Assembly: GCA_963699835.1 (NCBI GenBank)
Contig: CAVOVJ010000003.1
Span: forward strand, 372,001-436,000
Length of the DNA stretch: 64,000 bases
Direction of reading: 5' to 3'
Origin: BM003 sp963699835
GTDB taxonomy: Bacteria; Pseudomonadota; Gammaproteobacteria; Steroidobacterales; BM003
Shown: positions 26,862 through 35,281 of the stretch, one piece after another
Layout of the letters: each line of letters begins with the position of its first letter
How positions within the stretch are numbered: the first letter of the stretch is position 1
Position numbers and translations under genes: made by a program
The notes under the pieces: model-generated
What the model saw: only the letters and a program-made list of their open reading frames with translations
What the model was told of the DNA's origin: nothing
Database searches by the model: none

Positions 26862-27744
26862 CCGGATTGGCTCCGCCGGTGACCGCCACCCCGATAAGCG
26901 CGCTCAGTGCCAGCTGAAACTTTGCGGTGCTGGCGAGCAGAACGTTGAAACGCGGCCCCGGCTCATCGACACAGAACCGTCGCACCAGCACCAGCGCCCA
27001 GGGCAGGACGGCGAATGGCAGCCAGCCCCAGGCTGATGACAGTGGCGCCAGCAATGGCACCGCAGCGAAGGGAAGCACCATCAGCAATGCATATTCGACA
27101 CGGCTGGCGTTGCGCCCGAACACCACCGCAAACGTCGATCGCCCGACACTCCGGTCGTTGTCCAGATCGCGATAGTTGTTGACCGCGAGAACCGCCGCAG
27201 CGGGGAGACCCAGTATTGCTCCCGCAATGATGGGGCGCGGTGGCAGATACATGGTCTGCAGGTAGTAGCTGCCTGCTACCGCGACGACCCCAAAAAATAG
27301 CCACACAAAAAATTCGCCCAGTGGGGTGTAGGAGATCGGGCGCGGGCCACCGCTGTAGGCATATCCCGCGACGATTGATAACACGCCGACGACCAGGACT
27401 GGCCAGCCACCCACGGAGATCAGGTAGGCGCCGCATAATGCGGCCGCGGCGAAACTCAAACGCGCAGCGGCCTGTACGGCAGCCGCAGTCAGCCACCCTT
27501 CGGCGGTCGCGCGCCGCGGTCCGAGCCGGGTCGACGGGTCGTCGCCGCCGCGTTCGAAGTCGGCCACATCGTTGTGCAGGTTGGTGCCGATCTGGAGCAT
27601 CGTCGCGGCGAGTATTGCCGCACCCACCACGGCGAGCGACAGCGAATAACCGTCGGCCCATGCCAGGCAGGTACCGACAATGACCGGCGCCACCGCGACC
27701 GGCAACGTGCGCGGCCGTATCGCTGCGATCCAGTGTTGCGGCAC
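26854..27744 (-). CDS. menA: 1,4-Dihydroxy-2-naphthoate polyprenyltransferase
   Basis: A membrane prenyltransferase (UbiA superfamily) that attaches the polyprenyl tail to dihydroxynaphthoate. The 296-residue protein starts at a GTG (MPQHWIAAIRPRTLPVAVAP). The two Asp-rich, Mg-diphosphate-binding motifs are TNLHNDVADFERGGDD and NNYRDLDNDRSVGRSTFA. About eight membrane helices are visible, for example YSLSLAVVGAAILAATMLQ. It lies 17 bases after menB and overlaps menC, so the three genes should be one transcript. Confidence 0.95.
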   Translation of the reverse strand: MPQHWIAAIRPRTLPVAVAPVIVGTCLAWADGYSLSLAVVGAAILAATMLQIGTNLHNDVADFERGGDDPSTRLGPRRATAEGWLTAAAVQAAARLSFAAAALCGAYLISVGGWPVLVVGVLSIVAGYAYSGGPRPISYTPLGEFFVWLFFGVVAVAGSYYLQTMYLPPRPIIAGAILGLPAAAVLAVNNYRDLDNDRSVGRSTFAVVFGRNASRVEYALLMVLPFAAVPLLAPLSSAWGWLPFAVLPWALVLVRRFCVDEPGPRFNVLLASTAKFQLALSALIGVAVTGGANPVG

Positions 27745-27761
27745 GCGTTTGGATTTCCGGT

Positions 27762-28583
27762 TCAGGAGCGGCGCGGAAATTTAGCGAAATCCGGTTTGCG
27801 TTTTTCGATGAACGCGTTGCGGCCCTCGCGCGCCTCGTCACTCAGGTAGAACAGGCCTGTTGCGTTGCCAGCGAGTTCCTGGATTCCGGCGAGTCCGTCG
27901 GTATCGGCATTGAACGCGGACTTGAGGCAGCGCAACGCCATCGGGCTGAGTTCGAGCATGCGTTGACACCACTCCACCGTCTCCGTCTCCAGTTGCGCCA
28001 GCGGCACCACTTTATTTACCAGCCCCATCTGCAGTGCCTCCTCGGCGCCATACTGGCGGCACAGGAACCAGATTTCCTTCGCCTTTTTCATCCCGACCGT
28101 GCGTGCCAGCAGCCCCGAGCCGAGTCCGGCATCGAAACTGCCGACCATGGGTCCGGTCTGACCGAAAACCGCGTTGTCCGCGGCGATAGTCAGGTCGCAC
28201 ACGAGATGCAGCACATGACCGCCGCCGATCGCATATCCGGCCACCATCGCGACCACTGGTTTCGGCAGACGACGGATCTGCATTTGCAGGTCGAGGACAT
28301 TGAGGTGGTTGACGCCGCTTTTGTCGGCATAGCCGCCGTCCTCTCCGCGTACCCGCTGGTCGCCGCCGGAGCAAAAAGCCTTGTCACCCGCGCCGGTCAA
28401 AATGATGGCGCCGATGTCCGGATCCAGATGAGCGTGGTGGAAAGCCTCTCGCAGTTCGATGATCGTCTCCGGCGTAAAGGCGTTGCGGACCTCCGGCCGG
28501 TTTATCGTGATCCGGGCGATTCCTCCGGCATGGTCGTAGAGGATTTCCTCGAAGTTCTTGGCGGGCACGGGCTTGAACTGCAT
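27762..28583 (-). CDS. menB: 1,4-Dihydroxy-2-naphthoyl-CoA synthase
   Basis: A crotonase-fold enzyme that closes the second ring of the naphthoquinone. The 273-residue product has the signatures RITINRPEVRNAFTPETI, KAFCSGGDQ (oxyanion hole), VVAMVAGYAIGGGHVLHLVC, FGQTGPMVGSFDAG and the C-terminal SDEAREGRNAFIEKRKPDF. All of these distinguish MenB from general enoyl-CoA hydratases. The GGD motif and the FDAG aspartate are intact. It is the first gene of the minus-strand menBAC unit and divergent from menF. Confidence 0.96.
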   Translation of the reverse strand: MQFKPVPAKNFEEILYDHAGGIARITINRPEVRNAFTPETIIELREAFHHAHLDPDIGAIILTGAGDKAFCSGGDQRVRGEDGGYADKSGVNHLNVLDLQMQIRRLPKPVVAMVAGYAIGGGHVLHLVCDLTIAADNAVFGQTGPMVGSFDAGLGSGLLARTVGMKKAKEIWFLCRQYGAEEALQMGLVNKVVPLAQLETETVEWCQRMLELSPMALRCLKSAFNADTDGLAGIQELAGNATGLFYLSDEAREGRNAFIEKRKPDFAKFPRRS

Positions 28584-28715
28584 GGGGAGGTCTCCGGCGA
28601 ATGGGCGCTGCTATTGTACGCGGGCGCTTGCCTGCATCAACCGCGGCAGCGGCGCCGGGCGATCCGGGGTGCCTGCGTGATACACTTCAGCGGTGACTTT
28701 GCCCCCAGGCGATAC

Positions 28716-30098
28716 GTGACTCCGCACCCAGCCAAACACCCCGTTGTCGACCATTTCCTCCTCCAGTTGCCGACCCGATTGGAGGCTGCGCTCGCGTCGG
28801 CCGAACGTGGTTACCTGACCAGCGTGACGCTCGACGCGCCGATGCCGGATTTTCCAACCCCGGTTGAGCTGCCGGACGATTCGATTTTCTGGTCGCGGCC
28901 TGCCCAGGGTCATTACCGACTGGGCGTGGGGCGGGCGCTGCGGCTGGCGTTCGCCGGTGTCGACCGCTTCGAGAAACTCGACCGGCGATTACGCGAACTG
29001 GAAGCCGACTGGTCGCGCGGCGATGATGTGCCAGGGGTATTCCTGGGGTTTGCTTTCAGCCCGGTTCAGGAAGTACAGCGCGACTGGGCCCCACTGGCCA
29101 ATACGCTTGCGCTGGTGCCACGGGTTGTGATTGACCGCGGGCCGCTCGGGTGCCGCCTGACCTTCTCCTGCCGTGCCGACGAAGACCGCGACGATGTCAT
29201 GGCGCAGTGGTGCAGTGGGGCGGAGGAGATCATTCGCGCTTTCGATCCGCGGACGATAGTCGCCAATCCGGCGCCGATCGTGCTGCGTGAGATTCCGGGC
29301 GCCGAGACTGACTGGCTCGCTCGGGTCGGGCGGGCGCTCGCCGAAATCCACAGCGGCAATGTAGATAAACTCGTTCTGACCCGGCGTATCAGGATGCTGA
29401 CGTCGCGGCCGTTGCGCCCCGGGGCGGTGCTGGCCTGGCTTGGCGATCGCTACAATGACTGCACGCTATTTTCCTTCCGTGAGTCGGATATGGCTTTGGT
29501 CGGGGTCTCACCAGAGCGGTTGTTGAGTATTCGCGACGGCGCGGTTTTGGCCGACGCGCTGGCCGGGTCTGCTCCGCGCCTTAGTCGGCCCGAGGAAGAT
29601 CGTGTTGCCGGCGAGATGCTGCTCAAGGAAATCAAGGCTCAACACGAACATGCAGTGGTCGTGGACGATATCATCGGTGCGCTGAAACCGGATTGCGTCA
29701 GCATCAGTGCCTGCCAGGCGCCGAGCTTGCTCAAGCTTCCCACCGTGCAACATTTGTGGAGCCAGGTGCATGGACAGCTGCGCGAGGGCGTGCGCCCGCT
29801 GTCGCTGATTGCACGCCTTCACCCGACGCCCGCCGTGGGCGGCACACCGCGCGAACGGGCCCTGACCTGGCTTGAAGATCACGGTGAAACCCGTTGGGGC
29901 TGGTACACCGGTGGGGTTGGCTGGCTTGACCGCAACGGCGCCGAGATTTCCGTGGTGCTGCGCTGTGGTCTGCTCAACGGTGCCACCGCCGATCTGTTCG
30001 CGGGTGCAGGCATCGTGGCGGGTTCGGTGCCTGAGGCCGAGCTCGACGAGACGCGCTGGAAATTGGATGCATTGCGCGAGGCGCTCGCCATTGGCTGA
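28716..30098 (+). CDS. menF: Isochorismate synthase
   Basis: A chorismate-utilising enzyme that makes isochorismate, the first menaquinone step. About 460 residues. Family motifs sit in the C-terminal catalytic half: VDKLVLTRRIRMLT, FSFRESDMALVGVSPERLL, the acidic RPEEDRVAGEMLLKEIKAQH, IARLHPTPAVGGTPRERA, WYTGGVGWLDRNGAEISVVL and the Mg-binding LFAGAGIVAGSVPEAELDET. The start is uncertain: GTG codons at 28677 and 28716 both fit, and the open frame extends much further upstream antisense to menB without similarity. The stop overlaps the menD start. Confidence 0.92.
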   Translation: MTPHPAKHPVVDHFLLQLPTRLEAALASAERGYLTSVTLDAPMPDFPTPVELPDDSIFWSRPAQGHYRLGVGRALRLAFAGVDRFEKLDRRLRELEADWSRGDDVPGVFLGFAFSPVQEVQRDWAPLANTLALVPRVVIDRGPLGCRLTFSCRADEDRDDVMAQWCSGAEEIIRAFDPRTIVANPAPIVLREIPGAETDWLARVGRALAEIHSGNVDKLVLTRRIRMLTSRPLRPGAVLAWLGDRYNDCTLFSFRESDMALVGVSPERLLSIRDGAVLADALAGSAPRLSRPEEDRVAGEMLLKEIKAQHEHAVVVDDIIGALKPDCVSISACQAPSLLKLPTVQHLWSQVHGQLREGVRPLSLIARLHPTPAVGGTPRERALTWLEDHGETRWGWYTGGVGWLDRNGAEISVVLRCGLLNGATADLFAGAGIVAGSVPEAELDETRWKLDALREALAIG

Positions 30099-31797
30099 CG
30101 ACCAGGCGCTCGCGGGGCTGCGCCAGGCGCAGTCGCTCATTGCGGGCCTCGTGCAGGGTGGGGTCATGCAGGCGGTGGTATCGCCCGGTTCGCGCTCCAC
30201 TCCTCTGGCGCTGGCGTGCCTGCGTCACGAGCGGCTCACTACAGAGGTTGTTATCGACGAGCGCTCAGCCGCGTTTTTTGCGCTTGGCGTGGCGCGAAAA
30301 TCGTGCCGGCCTGTTGTGCTGGTTGCAACGTCCGGCTCTGCACCGGCCAATTGGTACCCGGCTCTCATCGAAGCCCATGAGGACAGGATTCCACTGGTAT
30401 TTGTCAGCGCCGATCGTCCGCCGGAGCTGCTCGATTGCGGCGCCAACCAGACCACGACGCAGAACGCGTTGTTCGGGGATCGGGTTCGTGCTTTTCTGGC
30501 GCTTGGGCCATCCAGCGGTGGTGCCATCGATTACGTCCATGCGAGCAGCGTCGGCACACGTGCGGCGGATCTCTCGCTGTGGCCCTGTCCCGGGCCGGTA
30601 CATGTGAATGTGCCATTCCGCGAACCGCTGGTCGTGGTCGGCACGGAGCTCGCGGATAACGCGGTACCGCGGCCGGCACAGCCGGCGAACGTCGCGCGGC
30701 CCGTTCTCGAGCCCGATGCATGGGCGCTCGGTGAGATCGACAAGGCGATGTCGGGAGGGCGCGGCATTATTGTTTGCGGCCCATGTCATAGTGGTGAAAT
30801 CGATCCTTCGGCGCTGGTCACTCTGGCCGAAAAGTGTGCTGCGCCGATCCTCGCCGATCCATTGTCGGGGCTGCGCTGCGGGGCGTGGCCAAAACGCGCT
30901 GTGATCAGCGGCTACGATGCGTTTTTACGCGGGCAGGCACCTGGGTATCCCGATTGGGTTTTGCAGTTCGGTGGCACGCCTACCTCGGGGGCGTTGCGGC
31001 GATGGCTGGCGCAGCCGCAGATGCCGCAGCCGATGATCGTCGCAGCCTACCCGCCATGGCCTGATCCGGCACTGCGGGCGGGTCTTGTTGTCCATGCGGA
31101 TCCCGGACGTGTGATTGAAATGCTCTGCGACATGGTGTCAGTCGCATCGCATGCAATCTGGACGGATGACTGGCGGCGCAGCGACGACGAAATATGGAGC
31201 GTGGACGCGGCGGCACTTCCAGCAGAGGCTGCTTTGATGCAGGCAGTCAGTGCGACGATCGCCGAAAACGGATCGCTGTTTCTTGGCAATTCCATGATTA
31301 TCCGAGACGCGGATTCGTTTCTGATCGGTCGCGATGCGCCACTTGCGATTTTCGGCAATCGCGGCGTGAGTGGTATCGATGGCAACATTTCGACTGCGGC
31401 GGGAATCGCCGCCACTGCGCCGGAGGCAACCATTGCTATTGTCGGCGATGTCGCGCTTTTTCACGATCTGAACGGTGTCGCGCTTGCGGCCCGGCACGAA
31501 TTGAAACTGATCGTGGTCAATAACGGTGGCGGCGCGATCTTCGGTTACCTGGCGCAGAAACAGTTACCGGAGTTCGAACACGGCTGGCTCACGCCGCCAG
31601 GCCTGGACCTCGAAAGGGTTGCCGACTTGTTCGGACTCAGCTACCACCGAATCGGTACCGACGAAAATCCGCAAGTAGTACTTGATCGGGCGCTGTGCAG
31701 GCCCGGACCAATGTTGATCGAGATGCGCGTGTCGCGCGAGGCCAGCTCAGTTGCCCACAGGGAGTGGTGGCGCGCGCTGACCCGCGGTGACGGCTGA
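30091..31797 (+). CDS. menD: 2-Succinyl-5-enolpyruvyl-6-hydroxy-3-cyclohexene-1-carboxylate synthase
   Basis: A thiamine-diphosphate enzyme joining isochorismate and 2-oxoglutarate. The TTG at 30091 overlaps the menF stop. The roughly 568-residue product has the Pyr domain with VVSPGSRSTPLALACLRH and the ThDP-activating Glu in VVIDERSAAFFALGVAR, then TSGSAPANWYPALIEAHEDR. The PP domain contains FGNRGVSGIDGNISTAAGIA and the Mg-ThDP motif VGDVALFHDLNGVAL...NNGGGAIFGYL. Only menH and a thioesterase (menI) are not seen in this region of the pathway. Confidence 0.95.
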   Translation: MADDQALAGLRQAQSLIAGLVQGGVMQAVVSPGSRSTPLALACLRHERLTTEVVIDERSAAFFALGVARKSCRPVVLVATSGSAPANWYPALIEAHEDRIPLVFVSADRPPELLDCGANQTTTQNALFGDRVRAFLALGPSSGGAIDYVHASSVGTRAADLSLWPCPGPVHVNVPFREPLVVVGTELADNAVPRPAQPANVARPVLEPDAWALGEIDKAMSGGRGIIVCGPCHSGEIDPSALVTLAEKCAAPILADPLSGLRCGAWPKRAVISGYDAFLRGQAPGYPDWVLQFGGTPTSGALRRWLAQPQMPQPMIVAAYPPWPDPALRAGLVVHADPGRVIEMLCDMVSVASHAIWTDDWRRSDDEIWSVDAAALPAEAALMQAVSATIAENGSLFLGNSMIIRDADSFLIGRDAPLAIFGNRGVSGIDGNISTAAGIAATAPEATIAIVGDVALFHDLNGVALAARHELKLIVVNNGGGAIFGYLAQKQLPEFEHGWLTPPGLDLERVADLFGLSYHRIGTDENPQVVLDRALCRPGPMLIEMRVSREASSVAHREWWRALTRGDG

Positions 31798-32113
31798 CGC
31801 AAGTATGAATTGCGCGAAGGCTGCACCGAACCCGACGCGTGCCATTGCGCGCGCCGCGGTGTTCGCCACTTTGCTTGTTATTGCCGTCCTGATCTACGCG
31901 CTGAGAACGGGCTTTGACCGACCGATTGCAATGACGACATATGTTGCAGTGCAGGCATATGCATGTGCAGTGGTTACAGGGTTTTTCCTGCGCGAGGTTG
32001 GTGGTCAGTCGTGGCTGCGTATCGGAATGGTGTGGTGCGCCACGTTTCTGCTTTGGCGTGTGGTCAGCGTCCTTGCAGGTTACGCGAATTCATTCGGAGC
32101 GAGCCAGGGGTGA
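31787..32113 (+). CDS. Small membrane protein of unknown function
   Basis: A 108-residue protein with three likely membrane helices: AVFATLLVIAVLIYAL, TTYVAVQAYACAVVTGFFL and GMVWCATFLLWRVVSVLAGY. It begins at a GTG that overlaps the menD stop by 11 bases (an ATG at 31805 is an alternative), so it is probably the last gene of the menF-menD unit. I do not recognise a family. A role near the membrane-bound quinone steps is possible only from position. It is convergent with rpiA. Confidence 0.7.
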   Translation: MTADASMNCAKAAPNPTRAIARAAVFATLLVIAVLIYALRTGFDRPIAMTTYVAVQAYACAVVTGFFLREVGGQSWLRIGMVWCATFLLWRVVSVLAGYANSFGASQG

Positions 32114-32125
32114 CACCCGAGCGGT

Positions 32126-32794
32126 CTATCCGGCGTTTCGTTCGATGCAGCGAATCCCGTCGTCGCCACCGATCAACAACAAATCGGCGGGACGCTGGGC
32201 GAAAATCCCGACACTGACGACGCCGGCAATCTGGTTCAACCTGGATTCCATGGCCGCCGCGTCACTCAGCCGCAGATTGTGGACATCAATTATCTGATTG
32301 CCATTGTCGGTAATGAAGCCTGTCCGTAGTTCGGGCTGGCCTCCCGCTGCTATCAGTTGGCGCCCGACATAGCTGCGGGCCATCGGAATGACCTCAACGG
32401 GAAGTGGGAAACGGCCAAGCACGTCCACCAACTTGCTGTCATCGATGATACAGACGAACTTTTTCGATGCTGCCGCGACTATTTTCTCTCGTGTCAGCGC
32501 GCCACCGCCGCCCTTTATCAGATTCAGGTTGCGATCGGCCTCGTCAGCGCCGTCGACGTAAATATCCAGTGCTCCGGTATCGTTCAGCTCGACCACTTCG
32601 ATTCCCAGAGCGGCGAGCCGGTTAGTAGATGCCGCGGAACTGGATACGGTGCCGCGAATGCTCTCCTTCATCGTGGCCAGGGCATCGATAAAGAAATTGA
32701 CGGTGGAGCCGGTGCCAACCCCTATCAACATGCCTTCCTCTATGTGATCGATTGCCGCCGTTGCCACGAGCCGCTTTTTCTCATTCTGGTCCAC
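32126..32794 (-). CDS. rpiA: Ribose-5-phosphate isomerase A
   Basis: RpiA interconverts ribose 5-phosphate and ribulose 5-phosphate. The 222-residue product has the phosphate-binding loop IGVGTGSTVNFFIDAL, the substrate-recognition segment SSSAASTNRLAALGIEVV, the catalytic acidic motif IYVDGADEADRNLNLIKGGG, the catalytic LTREKIVAAASKKFVCIIDD and the C-terminal VVSVGIFAQRPADLLLIGG. The start is the ATG at 32794. In E. coli rpiA also lies close to fau and the 6S RNA, as it does here. Confidence 0.97.
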   Translation of the reverse strand: MDQNEKKRLVATAAIDHIEEGMLIGVGTGSTVNFFIDALATMKESIRGTVSSSAASTNRLAALGIEVVELNDTGALDIYVDGADEADRNLNLIKGGGGALTREKIVAAASKKFVCIIDDSKLVDVLGRFPLPVEVIPMARSYVGRQLIAAGGQPELRTGFITDNGNQIIDVHNLRLSDAAAMESRLNQIAGVVSVGIFAQRPADLLLIGGDDGIRCIERNAG

Positions 32795-32880
32795 GCCACT
32801 CCCTCATTTACCGGTTGTGTTGCACTGCGGCGGCAACAATAACCCGAGATTGCTCCCGACTCCAGTGGCGGACGGCAGGC

Positions 32881-32911
32881 AAAAAAAAGTGCCCGCCAAT
32901 GCGGGCACTTT
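32881..32911 (-). terminator. Terminator of the lysine-rich protein gene
   Basis: On the minus strand a 10-bp stem (AAGTGCCCGC with GCGGGCACTT around a 4-base loop) is followed by an uninterrupted run of T residues. It lies about 50 bases after the stop of the H1-like gene. Confidence 0.88.
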
Positions 32912-32958
32912 CGGTACGCAGGCCAGGGCGGCGCCCCGACGCACGGATCGAAAAAGTC

Positions 32959-33405
32959 TCAGCCTTTCTTCGAAACCGCTCGCTTTTTGCTTGCGGCGCG
33001 CTTTTTGGCGCTTGCTACTTTCTTCCGCGCCACGGCTTTCTTCGCGACTTTCTTCTTCACCTTGCGCTTGGCGACTTTCTTTTTCACCTTGCGTTTGGCG
33101 ACTTTCTTCTTCACCTTGCGTTTGGCAGCGGCAGCTTTCTTCTTGACCTTACGCTTGGCGACTTTTTTCTTCACTTTGCGCTTGGCAACAGCAGCTTTCT
33201 TTTTGACTTTACGCTTGGCGACTTTCTTCTTCACCTTGCGCTTGGCTGTTGCCGCTTTTTTCTTCACCACTCTTTTCTTGGCGACCTTCCGTGCAACGGC
33301 TCTTTTTTTCGTTGCGACCTTTTTCTTGGTCGCGCGTTTCTTCGCAGTGGTCTTCCGCTTCGTCGAGGCTTTCTTCTTCGAAGCGGCTTTCTTTCTCGTA
33401 GCCAT
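32959..33405 (-). CDS. Lysine-rich histone H1-like protein
   Basis: A 148-residue, extremely basic protein made almost only of Lys, Arg, Ala and Val. After a short start (MATRKKAASKKKASTKRKTT) the middle consists of repeats of the form KRKVKKKVA, with inserts of AAA or AVA every second unit. The end is SKKRAVSKKG. The composition resembles eukaryotic H1 tails and bacterial AlgP/Hc-type DNA-binding proteins, so nucleoid binding is likely but unproven. The start at 33405 was chosen over 33447 because the extra residues are unlike the rest. It has its own promoter-like boxes and terminator. Repeat number may vary between strains. Confidence 0.85.
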   Translation of the reverse strand: MATRKKAASKKKASTKRKTTAKKRATKKKVATKKRAVARKVAKKRVVKKKAATAKRKVKKKVAKRKVKKKAAVAKRKVKKKVAKRKVKKKAAAAKRKVKKKVAKRKVKKKVAKRKVKKKVAKKAVARKKVASAKKRAASKKRAVSKKG

Positions 33406-33438
33406 GTGTGTCTCCGTGTCAGGGTGTCCGCGACCGAG

Positions 33439-33468
33439 TATATACAAGAGTATTCAAAATTCCAGCAA
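33439..33468 (-). promoter_or_regulatory. Predicted promoter of the lysine-rich protein gene
   Basis: Read on the minus strand, a TTGCTG box (33463-33468) and a TATATA box (33439-33444) are 18 bases apart. They lie about 35 bases upstream of the start codon in an AT-rich patch. Confidence 0.55.
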
Positions 33469-33621
33469 CTACTTTACCCACAAGGGTTTTTTGCGATCTC
33501 TGTCACATCGGCGCGTCTATGGCTACAACGCCGCGAGTCTTGAAATTGTCATTGCATCTGTTGACGCGAAGCGCGCACATGCTCATTGCAGACATTGTTC
33601 AAACACTGCAAATAAAGGGTT

Positions 33622-34083
33622 TTACTTGCTTAGTCCCAGAATGAAGTCCCATTGCGCAGGAGTAACCGGCATGATGGAAAGTCGATTTCCTCTACGTAGC
33701 AGCGCAAGGTCTTTGAGTTCGTCCTGAGCATAGTCACGCATTGTTTTTAGCGATACCGGTTGTTTGAATTTGCGCACATAACCAACGTCGACCATAAACC
33801 AACGCGGATTTTCAGAATCACTTTTGGCATCGTAGTGTTTGTCGTCAGGATCGAACGCGGTGTGATCCGGATAGGCTTCGCGTCTGATGCGCATCACACC
33901 GTAAATGCCAGGTTCGTCGCAGTTCGAATGATAGAAAAAAGCCTTGTCTCCCTTTTTCATTTCGTCACGTATCATGTTTCGCGCCTGGTAGTTGCGAACA
34001 CCGTCCCAGGGTTCGCTGCGAACAAGTTTCAAATCATCGATGCCGAATTCTTCAGGTTCGGATTTCATAAGCCAGAATTTCAC
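33622..34083 (-). CDS. EVE-domain (PUA-like) protein
   Basis: A 153-residue single-domain EVE protein. It begins MKFWLMKSEPEEFGIDDL, followed by WDGVRNYQARNMIRDEMKKG and the family core KAFFYHSNCDEPGIYGVMRI. The C-terminal LLRRGNRLSIMPVTPAQWD is also typical. EVE proteins have a PUA-like fold that binds modified bases in RNA or DNA; the cellular role of this lone form is not settled. It is on the same strand as fau, 26 bases downstream, and such genes are often found in this neighbourhood. Confidence 0.93.
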   Translation of the reverse strand: MKFWLMKSEPEEFGIDDLKLVRSEPWDGVRNYQARNMIRDEMKKGDKAFFYHSNCDEPGIYGVMRIRREAYPDHTAFDPDDKHYDAKSDSENPRWFMVDVGYVRKFKQPVSLKTMRDYAQDELKDLALLRRGNRLSIMPVTPAQWDFILGLSK

Positions 34084-34109
34084 CTGCTACTCCCTGATTA
34101 GCCGTTGTT

Positions 34110-34703
34110 TCAGTTGCGCGCGCAAAGCACGAGACCCGTTTCTGTCGCCACTGCGGCCAACGGGATATCCCAAGCGGACGGCCGCAGTGTGGAGACCTGC
34201 TGAAAATCAAACGCGATTCCGACCAGCCTGGGTTTCAGCCAAAAACGCCGGTGCGCCAGAAAATGAAACGTACGGTCGTAGTAGCCAGAGCCCATCCCGA
34301 GGCGATTTCCGGTCTTGTCAAAAGCCACCAGTGGCACAACAACCAGATCGAGCCGGCGCGGATCGATCAGCCGGGCATCTGCCGGATCGGGCTCGGGAAT
34401 ACCGTAACGGTTGTTACGAAGCTCGGTTGTCGCGTCAACGCGGGCGAAGCGCAGCGGTTGGAGCCTGCGCGGTCCCACGAGCGGGAGGTAGACGCTCTTG
34501 CCGTCGGCCGCGGCCCGGGCCATCAGCGGTTGCGGGCTGGCCTCTCCGTCAAACGGGATGTAACAGGCTATGTTCGTCGCACGCCGGTAAAAACGGCTAC
34601 CGCGAAGTGCCTCGCAGCAGCGGGCCGAGAGTTCGAAACGGGTGGTCACGTCCAGCGATCGGCGCGTCTTGCGCATGCGCCGCCGCAACTGGGATTTATC
34701 CAT
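34110..34703 (-). CDS. fau: 5-Formyltetrahydrofolate cyclo-ligase
   Basis: This enzyme (YgfA/Fau) converts 5-formyl-THF to 5,10-methenyl-THF with ATP. The 197-residue protein has the basic N-terminus KSQLRRRMRKTRRSLD, the CYIPFDGEASPQPLM substrate region, and the C-terminal nucleotide-binding glycine motif RLGMGSGYYDRTFHFLAHRR. Its position immediately downstream of the 6S RNA gene is the classical gammaproteobacterial arrangement, in which the two are cotranscribed. Confidence 0.95.
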   Translation of the reverse strand: MDKSQLRRRMRKTRRSLDVTTRFELSARCCEALRGSRFYRRATNIACYIPFDGEASPQPLMARAAADGKSVYLPLVGPRRLQPLRFARVDATTELRNNRYGIPEPDPADARLIDPRRLDLVVVPLVAFDKTGNRLGMGSGYYDRTFHFLAHRRFWLKPRLVGIAFDFQQVSTLRPSAWDIPLAAVATETGLVLCARN

Positions 34704-34734
34704 GGAAGCAACGATCAGGTATTGGGAAGAGGCG

Positions 34735-34915
34735 CTTCCCGCCTGTGCCGGTGCAGATCATCGCTCTCGAACCAGAGCGATAGGTGGGACACGGCGGTTG
34801 GTCTCAGGCTCCCCGCCATAAGCGGGTTTGCTCAACGACACACTCAGCCGTAATGTCCCGATGTAACAGATTAGGCTCGAAGGGATCCCGATCTGCTGCC
34901 GAACACTGCAGGAAG
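34735..34915 (-). ncRNA. ssrS: 6S RNA
   Basis: A 181-base minus-strand RNA between zapA and fau, the conserved ssrS location. The ends pair in a long closing stem (CTTCCTGCAGTG at the 5' side with the CACAGGCGGGAAG end at the 3' side, allowing wobbles). In between are the two arms and the large open region that mimics a promoter bubble and sequesters sigma70 RNA polymerase, including a strong terminal hairpin (ATCGCTCT...AGAGCGAT). Length matches the E. coli RNA of about 184 bases. End positions are judged by pairing and could be off by a few bases. Confidence 0.87.
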
Positions 34916-34936
34916 CGCCAGTCTTGCTTGCCCTTT

Positions 34937-34942
34937 AGTATA
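34937..34942 (-). promoter_or_regulatory. -10 box upstream of 6S RNA
   Basis: TATACT on the minus strand, about 22 bases upstream of the mature 5' end predicted for 6S RNA. This implies a short 5' precursor, as in E. coli. No good -35 box is seen at the normal distance. Confidence 0.55.
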
Positions 34943-34963
34943 CGTGAGCCTGCATGCAGGCGC

Positions 34964-35281
34964 TCAGAATTCGAGTTGCTGGCCGTGTTCCAGTGCAGTC
35001 TCGACGCGCTCACGCATATTTTTCAGGCGCCGGCCGAACGAGTCGTCAATCTGACTGCTGCCGCTGCCTCCCGCATTGATTACTTCGTGGGCGAGGTTGA
35101 GGGCGGCCATCACCGCTATCCGGTCGAGCCCGACGATCCGCCCGCCTTCGCGTATCTCGAGCATTTTACTATTCAGCAAGTCAGCCGAATCGAGCAGGGC
35201 CTGGCGCTCATCAACCGGGCAGGAGATCTGATACTCCTTCTCCAGTATCCGGATCGTGACACGTACGATATCTGCGGACAT
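34964..35281 (-). CDS. zapA: Cell division protein ZapA
   Basis: ZapA binds FtsZ and promotes bundling of its filaments at the division ring. The 105-residue product has the N-terminal globular domain (VRVTIRILEKEYQISCPVDE, RQALLDSADLLNSKM) and a C-terminal coiled coil. The segment GLDRIAVMAALNLAHEVI is the typical signature. The ATG at 35281 overlaps the stop of the preceding gene (TGATG), showing translational coupling. It lies just upstream of 6S RNA, as in other gammaproteobacteria. Confidence 0.95.
   Translation of the reverse strand: MSADIVRVTIRILEKEYQISCPVDERQALLDSADLLNSKMLEIREGGRIVGLDRIAVMAALNLAHEVINAGGSGSSQIDDSFGRRLKNMRERVETALEHGQQLEF

Noticed and set aside
32987..33727. Plus-strand open frame coding for a Phe/Leu repeat protein
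   Set aside because: It is the complement of the lysine codon repeats (AAG/AAA read as CTT/TTT). The minus-strand gene has a promoter, a sensible start and a terminator.
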